DNA of 64,000 nucleotides from Saccharopolyspora soli. GTDB taxonomy: Bacteria; Actinomycetota; Actinomycetes; Mycobacteriales; Pseudonocardiaceae. Both the position numbers and the translations under genes were made by a program. The notes beneath the pieces are model-generated. The model made no database searches and was not told where the DNA came from. It worked only from the letters and a program-made list of their open reading frames with translations. Positions 40,422-49,742 of this stretch are shown piece after piece. Positions within the stretch are counted from its first letter, which is position 1. Each line of letters starts with the position of its first letter. The stretch is taken from the NCBI RefSeq assembly GCF_022678645.1, contig NZ_JALBWV010000011.1, forward strand, positions 62,001-126,000, read 5' to 3'.

Positions 40422-42716
40422 TCAGTGATGGAAGAAGCGGCGGTACTGCTTCGCGATCGTGTCGGCGTTCGCCGCGGTGTTGAGGAACATCAGCGAGTCC
40501 ATCCGGCAGTTGCAGGGATTTCGCTCCAGGGTGTTCTGCGGGAAGCTGCCGCCGATCTTGATGCCGCGCGGGTTCGTCGGGCTCGCACCAGATCCGTCGA
40601 GCTGCCACGGGTCGCCGGGGACCGTGTAGAACCCTGGGATCGGCTCGCCGTTGCGGTAGAGCGCCATCTCACCGGTGGTGTAGTCGAACGTCGCCGCCAA
40701 GTGCACCCATTCGTCCGGCGGGAGGATTTCGCGCCAGTCCTGGCGGGCCGCGAACGTTTGGGAGCTGCCGCCGTCGATCCGGCGGCCCAGCGCGACCAGG
40801 CGCAGGTCACCGTCCACTTCGATCAGTTCCAGCAGCGCCCGGACGTCGTGCCCGTCGGAGTTCCCGCTGAGGATCCCGGCCAAGCCGACGGCGTTGAAGA
40901 GGTCGTCGGGTTCCGGCGTCGTGGAGTTGGGGCTCGGGTTCTGCCCGGTCATCTTGAACCAGCCCATCACCGTCGCGCCTTTGGTGCCGTTGAAGGCGCT
41001 CAGCGACTCCACACCGTTCTTGTCCCACACTCCGGCCTTCCAGTCGTCGTTCCCGTTCACGTCGGGGTTGAGCTGCTGCGACTGGAGTGCGTTGTTGCTG
41101 CCGGGGAACGCCCCGTCGGCCACCCGCATGTCCTCACCGCCGTTGACCTGGGCCAGCAACGTGCGGGACGAACCCTGGTCTAGCTCCTGGGAATCGTCGG
41201 CGGCGAACGGGTGCTCGAAGTCGTAGTGCGCGACGAGATCGCGCTGCACCTCGGGGGTGACCTCGGACCCGCCGCCCATCCGGGTTCCGGTGACCTTCCA
41301 GATCTTGCCGTTGGCCTTGGCCAGCAGGTACAGGTTGCGCTCGGCGTCGACCCCGAAGCGCAGGTCCACCCGCCCGTCGCCGACGAAGTCGGTCATCCGC
41401 AGCCGGTTGCCGTCGGTGTCGAACAGCTGCATCTCGTGCAGCGGCGCGCGTGGCGCACCGCGCTGCATCCGGTTGACGTCGGTGTAGAACACCCGGCCGT
41501 CCACGAGGTCACCGAAGATGTACTTGCCGCGCAGCAGCGGCAGATCCGTCCCGCGGTAGACCTGACCACCGGAGATCGCGTGGCCGCTGTCGGCGTCGCA
41601 CGGCCAGTTCGGCGGCGGGTCGTGGTCGTAGGCCGCGACTGGGTAGACGTAGCCGTACTGTTCGTCGTCCTCCGGCAGCGGGTACAGGTAGCACTGGGTT
41701 TCGCGGCGGAACTCGAAACGGCCCTCGCGTTCGCTCCACCCGAAGTTGTCCCCGGCGCGGACCTCGTAGACCGCTTCGATCGCGTGCTGCCCGATGTGGC
41801 CGAGGTACATGGCGTTGCGCCCGGCGGGATCCCAGCTGAACCGGTGCGGATCCCGCATCCCCACCGCGTAGATCTCGCCCAGCGCGCCGGGCGTGCCGAC
41901 GAACGGGTTGGACGCGGGGATGCCGTACTGGCCGTTCGGGCCGTTGGTGCCCGCTGGGTCGATCCGCAGGATCTTGCCCGCCGGGGTGCTCATGTCCTGC
42001 GGTACATCGGAATCCACGCCGATGCCGCCGTCGCCGACCCCCAGGTAGAGCAGCCCGTAGTCGGAATCGCCCGGCCTGGCCGTCGGATTGAAATCGATCT
42101 GCTGGATGGCGTGCACCTGGGTGCTGAAGCCGAAGCGGAAGATCTCCCGGCTGGTCCCGGAGAACTCGTCGGCCACCGGGTCGTCGGCGGTCCACTCGGT
42201 GACCACGCTCTGCACGAACGCATCCGGCTGGTTCGGGTACGTCGGGTCTTCCTCGGCGATCGCCTCTTCGTCCTCGGAGTGCACCGTGTAGAACTTGCCG
42301 TTGGTGGCGAACTCGGGGTGGAAGGTGACGAAACCGAACCCGCTGCCCATGCCGCGACCGGAGAAGAAGTGCTCGAAGCGCTGCTTGAAGTCCAGGTACA
42401 CGTGCTGCTGGCCGCCATCGACCAGGTAGAGGGGCCCGTTGAGGTCGGGGACGTACATCCGGCCCGAGCCGTCGGGGACCTCGCCGATGTAGTTGATCCG
42501 GTTGTGCCGGATCAGCCGCGGGTCGGTCGCCGGTGGGGTCGGTTCGGACGCGGGCAGCTGCGCGTACTCCGTCAGGACCAGCCCGAGCCGCGACTGCACC
42601 GGATCCTCCGGGATCGGATCGGTGATCGGATCGTCGGCCGATGCCGGTGGTGCTAACAGGGTCGCCGCGACCACCGCGCCGGTGATCGCGGAGACCCATC
42701 TTCTGTGCACGCCCAT
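40422..42716 (-). CDS. secreted PQQ-type sugar dehydrogenase with C-terminal LamG domain
   Basis: A 764-aa exported protein. Residues 1-27 are a Sec signal peptide (RRWVSAITGAVVAATLLAPP ... ASA). Residues about 40-500 form a six-bladed propeller of the soluble glucose/sorbosone dehydrogenase type, with blocks GIGVDSDVPQDMSTPAGKIL, YAVGMRDPHRFSWDP and HAISGGQVYRGTDLP. Residues about 520-764 are a LamG/concanavalin-like lectin domain (LVAHYDFEHPFAADDSQELD ... KIGGSFPQNT). The ATG at 42716 has GGGATGGAG upstream. Oxidation of an extracellular sugar or sugar-lignin aldehyde is the family role; the lectin domain suggests a polymer target. It lies downstream of a sugar operon on the same strand. 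Confidence 0.87.
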   Translation of the reverse strand: MGVHRRWVSAITGAVVAATLLAPPASADDPITDPIPEDPVQSRLGLVLTEYAQLPASEPTPPATDPRLIRHNRINYIGEVPDGSGRMYVPDLNGPLYLVDGGQQHVYLDFKQRFEHFFSGRGMGSGFGFVTFHPEFATNGKFYTVHSEDEEAIAEEDPTYPNQPDAFVQSVVTEWTADDPVADEFSGTSREIFRFGFSTQVHAIQQIDFNPTARPGDSDYGLLYLGVGDGGIGVDSDVPQDMSTPAGKILRIDPAGTNGPNGQYGIPASNPFVGTPGALGEIYAVGMRDPHRFSWDPAGRNAMYLGHIGQHAIEAVYEVRAGDNFGWSEREGRFEFRRETQCYLYPLPEDDEQYGYVYPVAAYDHDPPPNWPCDADSGHAISGGQVYRGTDLPLLRGKYIFGDLVDGRVFYTDVNRMQRGAPRAPLHEMQLFDTDGNRLRMTDFVGDGRVDLRFGVDAERNLYLLAKANGKIWKVTGTRMGGGSEVTPEVQRDLVAHYDFEHPFAADDSQELDQGSSRTLLAQVNGGEDMRVADGAFPGSNNALQSQQLNPDVNGNDDWKAGVWDKNGVESLSAFNGTKGATVMGWFKMTGQNPSPNSTTPEPDDLFNAVGLAGILSGNSDGHDVRALLELIEVDGDLRLVALGRRIDGGSSQTFAARQDWREILPPDEWVHLAATFDYTTGEMALYRNGEPIPGFYTVPGDPWQLDGSGASPTNPRGIKIGGSFPQNTLERNPCNCRMDSLMFLNTAANADTIAKQYRRFFHH

Positions 42717-42892
42717 TCGGACTCCATCCCTCGCCGTTGTGGGTTGGTCAGACGTTGCCGGTGACAGCTCGGTGCGCGTTGCTGAAAGCTGAAGCGCGGC
42801 ACCGGGAATCTGCGCGCAGCGCTGCCCGAACTGCGGGCTCGCATTGCGCAGCGAAGCCGAACGGGCGGTCCGAGCCGAACCGCCCACCTGGC

Positions 42893-43612
42893 TCACGACG
42901 GAGAAGTGCCGGTTCCCGGTCGGGCCGTCGTCCCGACCACGGTCACGTCGCGGACGCGCCCGAAGTTGTCGAACGAGCCGAAACCGACCCGACCACCAGA
43001 GAAGGTGGTGTCCGTCGCGGTCATCAGCGGTTCGTCGGATCCATCGACGTACACCGCGATTTCGCCCGACGACGCGCGGTAGTCCAGGCGCACCCGGTGC
43101 CAGTCGGTGTCGTCGATCGCGGGCGGTGCGCCGACGGCGCCGTTCCACTGGTCGTCGATGCGCTCGCGGTCGGCGTTGTCGACGACGAAGATGCCGTTGT
43201 GCGGGTAGATCGTGTTGTCCTGCGAGAGGTGCGCGTAGTAGAAGCGGGTGGGGGACTGGTAGTTGAAGATCAGCACCACGTCCCGGTCGTCGCGGGTGAT
43301 CGGTTCGTCGATGCGGACCTCGGCGGTGTAGCGCAGCGAGGCGAACTCGGGTCCTTCGTCGACGATGGCGTATTCGAACGGGCGGCGTGGCCCCTCCGGT
43401 GCGTCACCGCGCTCGGTCATGATCACCTGGCGGTTCTCGAACGCCCACTTCGCTGGGGTCAGCGGCGCCCAGAACCGCTCCGTGGCGGGCGGTCGCACCA
43501 GCGCGAACGGCGGCCGGAAACCGGGTGCGGTGGCGAAAGCGGCCGGGGCGGCGGTCGCGATCGCGAACAGGCTGATGGCTAGTGCGGCGGCGAGTCTTCG
43601 GCGGTGTCGCAT
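42893..43612 (-). CDS. secreted LamG/DUF1080-like sugar-binding protein
   Basis: A 239-aa exported protein. The signal peptide runs RHRRRLAAALAISLFAIATA to AFA. The rest is one concanavalin-like jelly roll with VLIFNYQSPTRFYYAHLSQD, DWHRVRLDYRASSGEIAVYV and VGFGSFDNFGRVRDVTVVG, the pattern of DUF1080/3-keto-disaccharide-hydrolase-like domains. No catalytic residues can be claimed. The ATG at 43612 overlaps the 3' end of the isomerase gene by 34 nt, with AAAGGA 8 nt upstream, so it is the last gene of the coupled operon and delivers the operon's extracellular component. Confidence 0.8.
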   Translation of the reverse strand: MRHRRRLAAALAISLFAIATAAPAAFATAPGFRPPFALVRPPATERFWAPLTPAKWAFENRQVIMTERGDAPEGPRRPFEYAIVDEGPEFASLRYTAEVRIDEPITRDDRDVVLIFNYQSPTRFYYAHLSQDNTIYPHNGIFVVDNADRERIDDQWNGAVGAPPAIDDTDWHRVRLDYRASSGEIAVYVDGSDEPLMTATDTTFSGGRVGFGSFDNFGRVRDVTVVGTTARPGTGTSPS

Positions 43613-44556
43613 GTGGACGTTCCTTTCCGCTCGGGTGGTGCGGACAGGTGCGGTTGCACGAATTCGACGTACCGGCGGGCCAGGGTGGCCACGACGTCCG
43701 CGCCGGGGGCGGCCCAGACGTCGGCGTTGAAGATCTCGACCTCGACGTCGCCGGAGTACCCGGCAGCCGCTACGGCGCTGGTGAACGCGCTGAAGTCGAT
43801 GTGCCCATCGCCGACCATCCCGCGGCTGAGCAGGCTGTCCGCGGGCAGCGGGGTGATCCAGTCGCACACCTGGTAGCTGACGATGCGCTCCGCGGCGCGG
43901 GCGATCTGCGCCAGCACGCCGGGCTCCCACCACACGTGGAAGGTGTCGACCACAACACCGACCACGTCCTGCGGGTGCTGTTCGGCGATGTCGAGCGCCT
44001 GGGCCAGGGTCGAGATCACGCCCCGGTCGGCGGCGAAGATCGGGTGCATCGGTTCGATGCCGAGCCGGACTCCGCGTTCGCGGGCGTGCGGCACCAACGC
44101 GGCCACGGCCTCGGCGACGCGCTGGCGGGCACCCGCGATGTCGCGGTCGCCGTCGGGCAGCCCGCCGGGCACGAGCACCAGCACGCCGGTGCCCAGCGCC
44201 GCCGCTTCGTCGAGGGCCGCGATGTTGTCGCGGTGGGCGGCGGCTTTCGCGTCCGGGTCCGCTGCGGTGAAGAAACCGCCCCGGCACAGCGACGAAACCC
44301 GCAGCCCGGCGTCGCCGATCATCCCAACCGCGGCGTCCAGACCCACCTCGGCGACCGGCTCCCGCCACACCCCGATGGAGCCGATCCCAGCAGCCACGCA
44401 GCCGTCCACGGCCTCGCGCAACGACCAGTTGGCGGTGGTGCGCTGGTTGAGCGAGAGCCGGGCCAGCCTCGGGTCACCGGGTTCCGGAGTGGACACCCGT
44501 GCCGGAGCATCCGACGGGACATCCCGATTCCGCGCGGTTGCGGGGAAAGCGGTCAT
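43579..44556 (-). CDS. sugar phosphate isomerase/epimerase (AP endonuclease 2 TIM-barrel family)
   Basis: A 325-aa TIM-barrel protein. RLSLNQRTTANWSLREAVDG opens the barrel, LVPGGLPDGD and LGIEPMHPIFAADRGVISTL carry the first metal ligand (E), VVVDTFHVWWEP the next (D, H), and VGDGHIDF with VEVEIFNADVW the last (H, E). Family members isomerise or epimerise sugars and keto-sugars. The start ATG at 44556 overlaps the stop of the DUF993 gene (ATGA). With the upstream dehydrogenase this forms a sugar or cyclitol catabolic operon. The substrate is unknown. Confidence 0.87.
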   Translation of the reverse strand: MTAFPATARNRDVPSDAPARVSTPEPGDPRLARLSLNQRTTANWSLREAVDGCVAAGIGSIGVWREPVAEVGLDAAVGMIGDAGLRVSSLCRGGFFTAADPDAKAAAHRDNIAALDEAAALGTGVLVLVPGGLPDGDRDIAGARQRVAEAVAALVPHARERGVRLGIEPMHPIFAADRGVISTLAQALDIAEQHPQDVVGVVVDTFHVWWEPGVLAQIARAAERIVSYQVCDWITPLPADSLLSRGMVGDGHIDFSAFTSAVAAAGYSGDVEVEIFNADVWAAPGADVVATLARRYVEFVQPHLSAPPERKGTSTCDTAEDSPPH

Positions 44557-45713
44557 CGCACCGCTCCCGCCGCGTCCAGCCACAACCGCATCCGATGCGC
44601 GGCGAACTCGGGATCCGGCAGCAGCCGCGCCTCGTTGGCGAGCTCGAAGACCCGCGCCAGGTGCACCACGCTGCGCGCCGATTGCAGGCCGCCGATCATC
44701 GTGAAGCCGGGCTGGTGCCCGCGAAGCCAAGCCATGAAAGCGATCCCGGTCTTGTAGTAGAAGGTGGGTGCGCTGAACACGTGTCGCGACAGCGGAAGCG
44801 TGGCCGCCATCTCCGCGTCGTAGGTCGCCACGTCGCCCCCGTCGAGCGCGGCCAGCGCGGCCGACGCCGCCGGGGCGATCGCGGAGAAGGCGCCGAGCAG
44901 GGCGTCCGAATGGTGCTCCGCGTCGCCTCGGATCAGCTCCGGGTAGTTGAAGTCGTCGCCGGTGTACAGGCGCACCCCTGCGGGCAGCGCGGCGCGCAGC
45001 CCGCGTTCGTGCTCGGCCGACAGCAACGAGACCTTCACACCATCGACCTTGTCGGCGTGGTCGCGGACCAGGTCGAGGAAACTCCCGGTCGCGGTCGGCA
45101 CGTTGGAGGAGCCCCAGTAACCGGCCAGTTGCGGGTCGAAGACCTCGCCGAGCCAGTGCAGGATCACCGGCTCGGCGACCTGCCGCAGCACCGCGTCGTA
45201 GACCTGCCGGTAGTCCTCGGCGCCACGGGCGATCCGGGCGAGGTGGCGGGACGCCATCACGATTACCTGCGAGCCGGTGGACTCCACGAAGCCCACCTGC
45301 TCCTCGTACGCGGCGATGACCTCGTCGAGCGTGGCGAGTTGGTCGCGGTGATCGGTTCCGGCGCCGGAGGCGATCCGCGCGCCGAACGCGCGAGCCTGTT
45401 CGGCGCTGCGGCGGACCAGTTCCCGCACCGAAGTCCAGTCCAGGCCCATGTTGCGCTGGGCGGTGTCCATCGCTTCCGCGACACCCAGGCCGTAGCGGAA
45501 CAGCTCGCGGCGGAAGGCCAATGTGGACTCCCAGTCCACCGCCGCCGGGGCGCCCGGTGTGTTGTCGCCGAGCGGATCGGCGGCCACGTGCGCGGCGGCG
45601 AAGGCGACCCGCGAGGAATAGGGCTGCGGATGTTCCTCCCACTGCCGCGGCTCGCGCAACGCGACCTCGGTCCAGGTGCCGTCGGCCGCGGGCAGCTGGA
45701 TTCCGGCGCTCAT
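44553..45713 (-). CDS. DUF993 / dihydrodipicolinate-synthase-like aldolase family protein
   Basis: A 386-aa protein matching DUF993, a TIM-barrel group distantly related to DHDPS-type class I aldolases. VILHWLGEVFDPQLAGYWGS, DKVDGVKVSLLSAEHERGLR (lysine in the Schiff-base position) and LYTGDDFNYPELIRGD are the recognisable blocks. It lies between a Gfo/Idh/MocA dehydrogenase and the TIM-barrel isomerase, overlapping the latter by 4 nt. This trio recurs in actinobacteria; the aldolase or hydrolase step is inferred from fold and context. The ATG at 45713 has a GGAGG upstream. Confidence 0.82.
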   Translation of the reverse strand: MSAGIQLPAADGTWTEVALREPRQWEEHPQPYSSRVAFAAAHVAADPLGDNTPGAPAAVDWESTLAFRRELFRYGLGVAEAMDTAQRNMGLDWTSVRELVRRSAEQARAFGARIASGAGTDHRDQLATLDEVIAAYEEQVGFVESTGSQVIVMASRHLARIARGAEDYRQVYDAVLRQVAEPVILHWLGEVFDPQLAGYWGSSNVPTATGSFLDLVRDHADKVDGVKVSLLSAEHERGLRAALPAGVRLYTGDDFNYPELIRGDAEHHSDALLGAFSAIAPAASAALAALDGGDVATYDAEMAATLPLSRHVFSAPTFYYKTGIAFMAWLRGHQPGFTMIGGLQSARSVVHLARVFELANEARLLPDPEFAAHRMRLWLDAAGAVR

Positions 45714-45861
45714 GGCTGGTCCGCCTCCAGTCCCGCCTCTCCGCGATTCACAGTGGTGGTTGCGTCCATACGAATCTCGCGTTTCGTGGGTTCTTGCGGC
45801 TGGTTTGCTTCACGGTCCCCTGAGGTGCCGTTGGGGAGGGCTTGGGTTGACACCGGGCTAC

Positions 45862-47016
45862 TCATACCGTGCCGGCGGTGGGGAGTTCGACGCGGCGGCC
45901 TTCGGTGGACGAGGTGTACCCGGCGTCGGCCAGCCGGAGGCCGCGCACCCCGGCGGCGAAGTCGTAGCGGTGCGGCCTGCCGTGGTGCACGTCCAGCAGG
46001 AACTGTTCCCACTGGGTGCGGAATCCGTTGCCGAAGGGCACGTTGTCCGGCACTTCGTCCCAGTGGGAGCGGAAGTCCTCGGTGGTCGGCTCGTCGGGGT
46101 TCCACGACGGCCGCGGCGTGCGAACCCGCGGTTGGACCCGGCAGCCGAACAGCCCCGCGACCGCCGAGCCGTGCGTGCCGTCCACCTGGAACTCGACCAG
46201 TTCCTTGCGTTCCACCCGCACTGCCCACGACGAGTTGACCTGGGCGATCACGCCCCCTTCGAGCTCGAAGATCGCATACGCCGCGTCGTCGGCCGTCGCG
46301 TCGTAGCGGCGACCGTTCTCGTCCCAGCGCTCGGGGATGTGCGTGACGGCCTTCGCGGTGACCGCGCGGACCGGGGCGAAGAGGTTCTCCAGCACGTAGT
46401 TCCAGTGGCAGAACATGTCCAGGACCACGCCACCGCCGTCCTCGGCCCGGTAGTTCCAGCTCGGCCGCTGCGCGGGCAGCACGTCGCCCTCGAAGACCCA
46501 GTAGCCGAATTCTCCGCGCACCGAGAGGATGCGGCCGAAGAAGTCGGCATCGACCAGGCGCTTCAGCTTGCGCAGACCCGGCAGGAAGATCTTGTCGTGC
46601 ACGACGCCGTTGACGATTCCGCTCGCCTCGGCCGCGTTGACCAGTTCCACGCCCTCGGCTACCGACGACGCCACGGGTTTTTCGGTGTAGACGTGCTTCC
46701 CGGCGGCGATCGCCTTGAGGATCGCCTTCTTGCGTTCGCCGGTGACCTGGGTGTCGAAGTAGATCTGGGCGTCGTCCTCGGCGAACAGGTGGTCGAGGTC
46801 GGTGCTGAAGTCCGCGATCCCGTGCTGGTCGGCGATGCGAGCCAGCTTGTCCGCGTTGCGGCCCACCAGGACCGGCTCGACCTGGATGCGGCTGCCGTCG
46901 TCGAGGACGATGCCGCCATCGTCGCGGATCGCCAGCACCGAACGCAGCAGGTGCTGGTGGTAGCCCATCCGGCCGGTGACGCCGTTCATCAGGATGCGGT
47001 ACGTGTGATCAGTCAT
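45862..47016 (-). CDS. Gfo/Idh/MocA-family oxidoreductase
   Basis: A 384-aa NAD(P)-dependent dehydrogenase. The Rossmann start is RILMNGVTGRMGYHQHLLRS, AGKHVYTEKPVASSVAEGVE contains the family's EKP catalytic lysine motif, and GVVLDMFCHWNYVLENL supplies the D/H pair of the second domain. It is the first gene of the coupled set dehydrogenase, DUF993, isomerase, secreted lectin-like protein. It should oxidise a sugar, cyclitol or keto-glycoside. The Liv-type transporter genes lie immediately upstream on the same strand, which suggests they feed it. Confidence 0.88.
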   Translation of the reverse strand: MTDHTYRILMNGVTGRMGYHQHLLRSVLAIRDDGGIVLDDGSRIQVEPVLVGRNADKLARIADQHGIADFSTDLDHLFAEDDAQIYFDTQVTGERKKAILKAIAAGKHVYTEKPVASSVAEGVELVNAAEASGIVNGVVHDKIFLPGLRKLKRLVDADFFGRILSVRGEFGYWVFEGDVLPAQRPSWNYRAEDGGGVVLDMFCHWNYVLENLFAPVRAVTAKAVTHIPERWDENGRRYDATADDAAYAIFELEGGVIAQVNSSWAVRVERKELVEFQVDGTHGSAVAGLFGCRVQPRVRTPRPSWNPDEPTTEDFRSHWDEVPDNVPFGNGFRTQWEQFLLDVHHGRPHRYDFAAGVRGLRLADAGYTSSTEGRRVELPTAGTV

Positions 47017-47186
47017 GGATCTACTGACTCCCGTTGGATCTGTGCGGGTCGTTTAGCGCAGGTGGTCGCCTGGTGGAATGTCCTAGCGAGGCGACGTGTG
47101 AAGACCCGTCGGCGGCCGATCTGCGTAGGGGGAAAAGGGAAAGCGGCTTGTTCGCGTTGCGCGCACTGGACCTCCCGGATGCGGTG

Positions 47187-47948
47187 TCAGGACGATTTCG
47201 CGGTCGACCGTCGCGGCGACGCGCGGCGGTTGCCGAGGTAGAGCTCGCCGAGTTGCGGGTCTTCGTGCAGTTCGGCGGCCGGGCCGGAGACGTGCACCCG
47301 GCCGAGGTCGAGGACGCAGCCCAGATCGGCGGTTTCCAGTGCGCGGCGGGCGTTCTGCTCGACGAGCAGCACCGCCGTACCGGCGTCGCGCATCCGCGCC
47401 ACCTGCTCGAATACCGTCTCGGTCGCCTTGGGGTCCAGCCCCATCGACGGTTCGTCGAGCAGCACGACCCGCGGGCTGACCATCAGCGAGCGGGCGAATT
47501 CGACCTGCTTCTGCTGCCCGCCCGAGAGCGCCCCCGCGAGCGAGCCCCACCGTTCGGCGACTACGGGGAAGAGCTGCTTGACGAAGTCGACCCGCTCGGC
47601 GATCGCGGCCTTGTCCCGCAAGGTGTACGCGCCGAGCAACACGTTCTCCGACACCAACATCTCCTTGAAGACGCTGTGGCCCTGCAAGACGTGCGACAGG
47701 CCCGCCTCGAGCAGTTGCTGCGGGCGGAGGTGGGTGACGTCCTGACCGCCGAGGAGGATTCGCCCCGAACGCGGCGCGAGCATGCCGCTGGCCACCTTGA
47801 GCACTGTGGACTTCCCGGCGCCGTTGGGGCCGACGAGGCAGACCACGCTGGCGGGCGGCACGCGCACCGTCAGCCCGCGCAGGACGAGTGCCGCGCGGCC
47901 GTAACCGGCCTCGACGTCGATGAGTTCGAGCAGGTGCTCAGCTGCCAA
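47187..47948 (-). CDS. Liv-type ABC transporter ATP-binding protein (LivF-like)
   Basis: A 253-aa ATPase. Walker A is GPNGAGKST, the Q-loop region is GLSHVLQGHSVFKEM, the signature ALSGGQQKQVEFARSL, Walker B VVLLDEPSMGLDP, and the switch histidine is replaced in LLVEQNARRAL as in LivF proteins. It is the last gene of the five-gene transporter unit and overlaps livG-like by 11 nt. It powers uptake through the LivH/LivM-like pore. The usual substrates of this class are branched-chain amino acids, amides or urea; context here suggests a sugar-derived compound. Confidence 0.9.
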   Translation of the reverse strand: MAAEHLLELIDVEAGYGRAALVLRGLTVRVPPASVVCLVGPNGAGKSTVLKVASGMLAPRSGRILLGGQDVTHLRPQQLLEAGLSHVLQGHSVFKEMLVSENVLLGAYTLRDKAAIAERVDFVKQLFPVVAERWGSLAGALSGGQQKQVEFARSLMVSPRVVLLDEPSMGLDPKATETVFEQVARMRDAGTAVLLVEQNARRALETADLGCVLDLGRVHVSGPAAELHEDPQLGELYLGNRRASPRRSTAKSS

Positions 47949-48678
47949 GGTATGCCTCCAGGACTCGTGGGTCGTCGCGCACCTCGTCCGGCGTTCCCGC
48001 GGCGATCGGCCGCCCGCGGTCGAAGACGACGACGTGGTCCGACAGGCTCATCACCAGGTCCATGTTGTGCTCGACGATCAGGAAGGTCTTGCCCTCGGCG
48101 TTGAGCGCGCGCACCAGGTCGCTGATCCGGTCGATCAAGGCCGGGTTCACCCCGCCCGCCGGTTCGTCGAGCATGATCGTCTCGGGCTCGGCCATCAGCA
48201 CGCCCGCCAGTTCGAGCAGTTTCTGCTGGCCGTAGGAGAGATCGCGAGCCTCGGTGTCCGCCAGGTGGTCGATGCCGACCCGCGTGAGCAGCTCGCGTGC
48301 CCGATCCACGTCGGCGCGTTGGCGGGCCGAGGCCAGTTGGGCGAGCAGCGTTCGCGGGCGGACCGCGACGAGCAGGTTCTCCAGCGCGGTCATTCGCGGG
48401 AAGATCCGGCACAGCTGGAAGCTGCGGCCGATCCCGAGGCGGGCGATCCGGTGCGGGGGTTTGCGGGTGATGTCCTCGCCCTGGTAGCTCGCGGTGCCGG
48501 AATCCGGTCTGATCATCCCGGTGACGCAGTTGAAGAACGTGGTCTTGCCGGACCCGTTGGGGCCGATCAGCGCGTTGACCTTGCCGTGCTGGAAGGCGAC
48601 GCTGGCGCCGTCGACCGCGCGCACCCCGCCGAAGGACTTGGTCAGGCCGGTGGTTTCGAGACCGCGAACGGGGTTCAA
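47938..48678 (-). CDS. Liv-type ABC transporter ATP-binding protein (LivG-like)
   Basis: A 246-aa ATPase. Walker A is GPNGSGKTT, the signature reads DLSYGQQKLLELAGVL, Walker B IMLDEPAGGVNP and the switch FLIVEHNMDLVMSLSD. The TTG at 48678 is the likely start: it overlaps the LivM-like stop (TTGA) and has GGAGGAGG with 7-nt spacing, while a longer in-frame reading would run deep into the upstream gene. It pairs with the LivF-like subunit. Confidence 0.9.
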   Translation of the reverse strand: MNPVRGLETTGLTKSFGGVRAVDGASVAFQHGKVNALIGPNGSGKTTFFNCVTGMIRPDSGTASYQGEDITRKPPHRIARLGIGRSFQLCRIFPRMTALENLLVAVRPRTLLAQLASARQRADVDRARELLTRVGIDHLADTEARDLSYGQQKLLELAGVLMAEPETIMLDEPAGGVNPALIDRISDLVRALNAEGKTFLIVEHNMDLVMSLSDHVVVFDRGRPIAAGTPDEVRDDPRVLEAYLGS

Positions 48679-49742
48679 CGGTGTGCCTCCTCCTTCGCCG
48701 GGGGTTCGGCTGCGCGCGCTTCGGCGAGTTCGCCCTGGCTGACCTCGCGGATCGAGGCCGCCTGCGGGCGGAACCGGTTCACCAGGTCGGTCAGCGCCGG
48801 GATGATCCCGTCGGGCATGAACAGCACCACCGCCGCGAGCAGCAGGCCCATCGCGACCAGGTGGAACTGGGTGTCGCCGTACTGGGCCTTGAAGTACTCC
48901 ACGGCGTAGCCCACGATCACCGCCCCGAGCAGCGGTCCGAACAGGCTCCGGATACCGCCCAGCAGGCTCATCAGCACCAGGTAGGAGCCAGCCAGGATGG
49001 AGAACTGGAAGATCGGGTCCAGGAAGCCGAACCACAGCGCGTAGAGACCGCCACCCAGCGCGGTGAAGAACGCCGAGATGACGAATGCGACGAGCTTGTA
49101 GGCGAACGTCGGCACGCCCAACGACTGCGCCTTGTCCTCGTCCTCGCGGATCGCTTTGAGCCCGGTGCCGAAGCGGGAGCGGTTGATCGCCCACCAGCAC
49201 AGCAGCGCGACCGCCAGGAGTGCGGCGTGCAGGTAGAAGAACCGCTCGTGCTGCTCGGGCCGGAGCACGTCCGGGCCGAACGGGCGCGGCACGCGCAATC
49301 CGTTGGAGCCACCGGTGAACGATCCCCAGCTCTGGAAGACCAGCAGTGTGATCAGCACCAACGCGATCGACACGATGACGAACGAGGCGCCGCGCACCCG
49401 CAGGCTGGCGACCCCGATCGGCACCGCGAGCGCCGCGACGAGCAAAGCGCCGAGCAGCAGCGCGACCCACGAATTAAGGTCGGCGTGCAGGATCAGCAGA
49501 GCGGTGGCGTAGCCGCCGAGGCCGGAGTAGGCCGCGTGGCCCAGCGAGATGTAGCCGGTGAAACCGCCGACGAAGTTCCACGACGTGGCGAGCACCGCGT
49601 AGCTCATGATCACCACGCCGACCGACAGGATGAACGCATCCGGCGCCAAGCCGGGGAAGGCGAGCACCAGCGCGGCCAACGCCAGCAGCGCGACCAGCTT
49701 CACCACGCGCAGCGGGTTGAGTGCTTCAGAATCGCTGCGCAA
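48675..49742 (-). CDS. Liv-type ABC transporter permease (LivM-like)
   Basis: A 355-aa membrane protein with about nine or ten helices. WNFVGGFTGYISLGHAAYSG is the LivM signature and GLKAIREDEDKAQSLGVPTF the conserved cytoplasmic loop contacting the ATPases. The last 35 residues are a charged tail. The TTG at 49742 is chosen because GGAGG lies 5 nt before it; it overlaps the LivH-like gene by 17 nt. It forms the membrane pore with the LivH-like protein. Confidence 0.88.
   Translation of the reverse strand: MRSDSEALNPLRVVKLVALLALAALVLAFPGLAPDAFILSVGVVIMSYAVLATSWNFVGGFTGYISLGHAAYSGLGGYATALLILHADLNSWVALLLGALLVAALAVPIGVASLRVRGASFVIVSIALVLITLLVFQSWGSFTGGSNGLRVPRPFGPDVLRPEQHERFFYLHAALLAVALLCWWAINRSRFGTGLKAIREDEDKAQSLGVPTFAYKLVAFVISAFFTALGGGLYALWFGFLDPIFQFSILAGSYLVLMSLLGGIRSLFGPLLGAVIVGYAVEYFKAQYGDTQFHLVAMGLLLAAVVLFMPDGIIPALTDLVNRFRPQAASIREVSQGELAEARAAEPPAKEEAHR

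Noticed and set aside
41211-42656. 481-residue plus-strand frame opposite the sugar dehydrogenase
   Set aside because: Antisense shadow of a clear secreted dehydrogenase with signal peptide and propeller motifs on the other strand.
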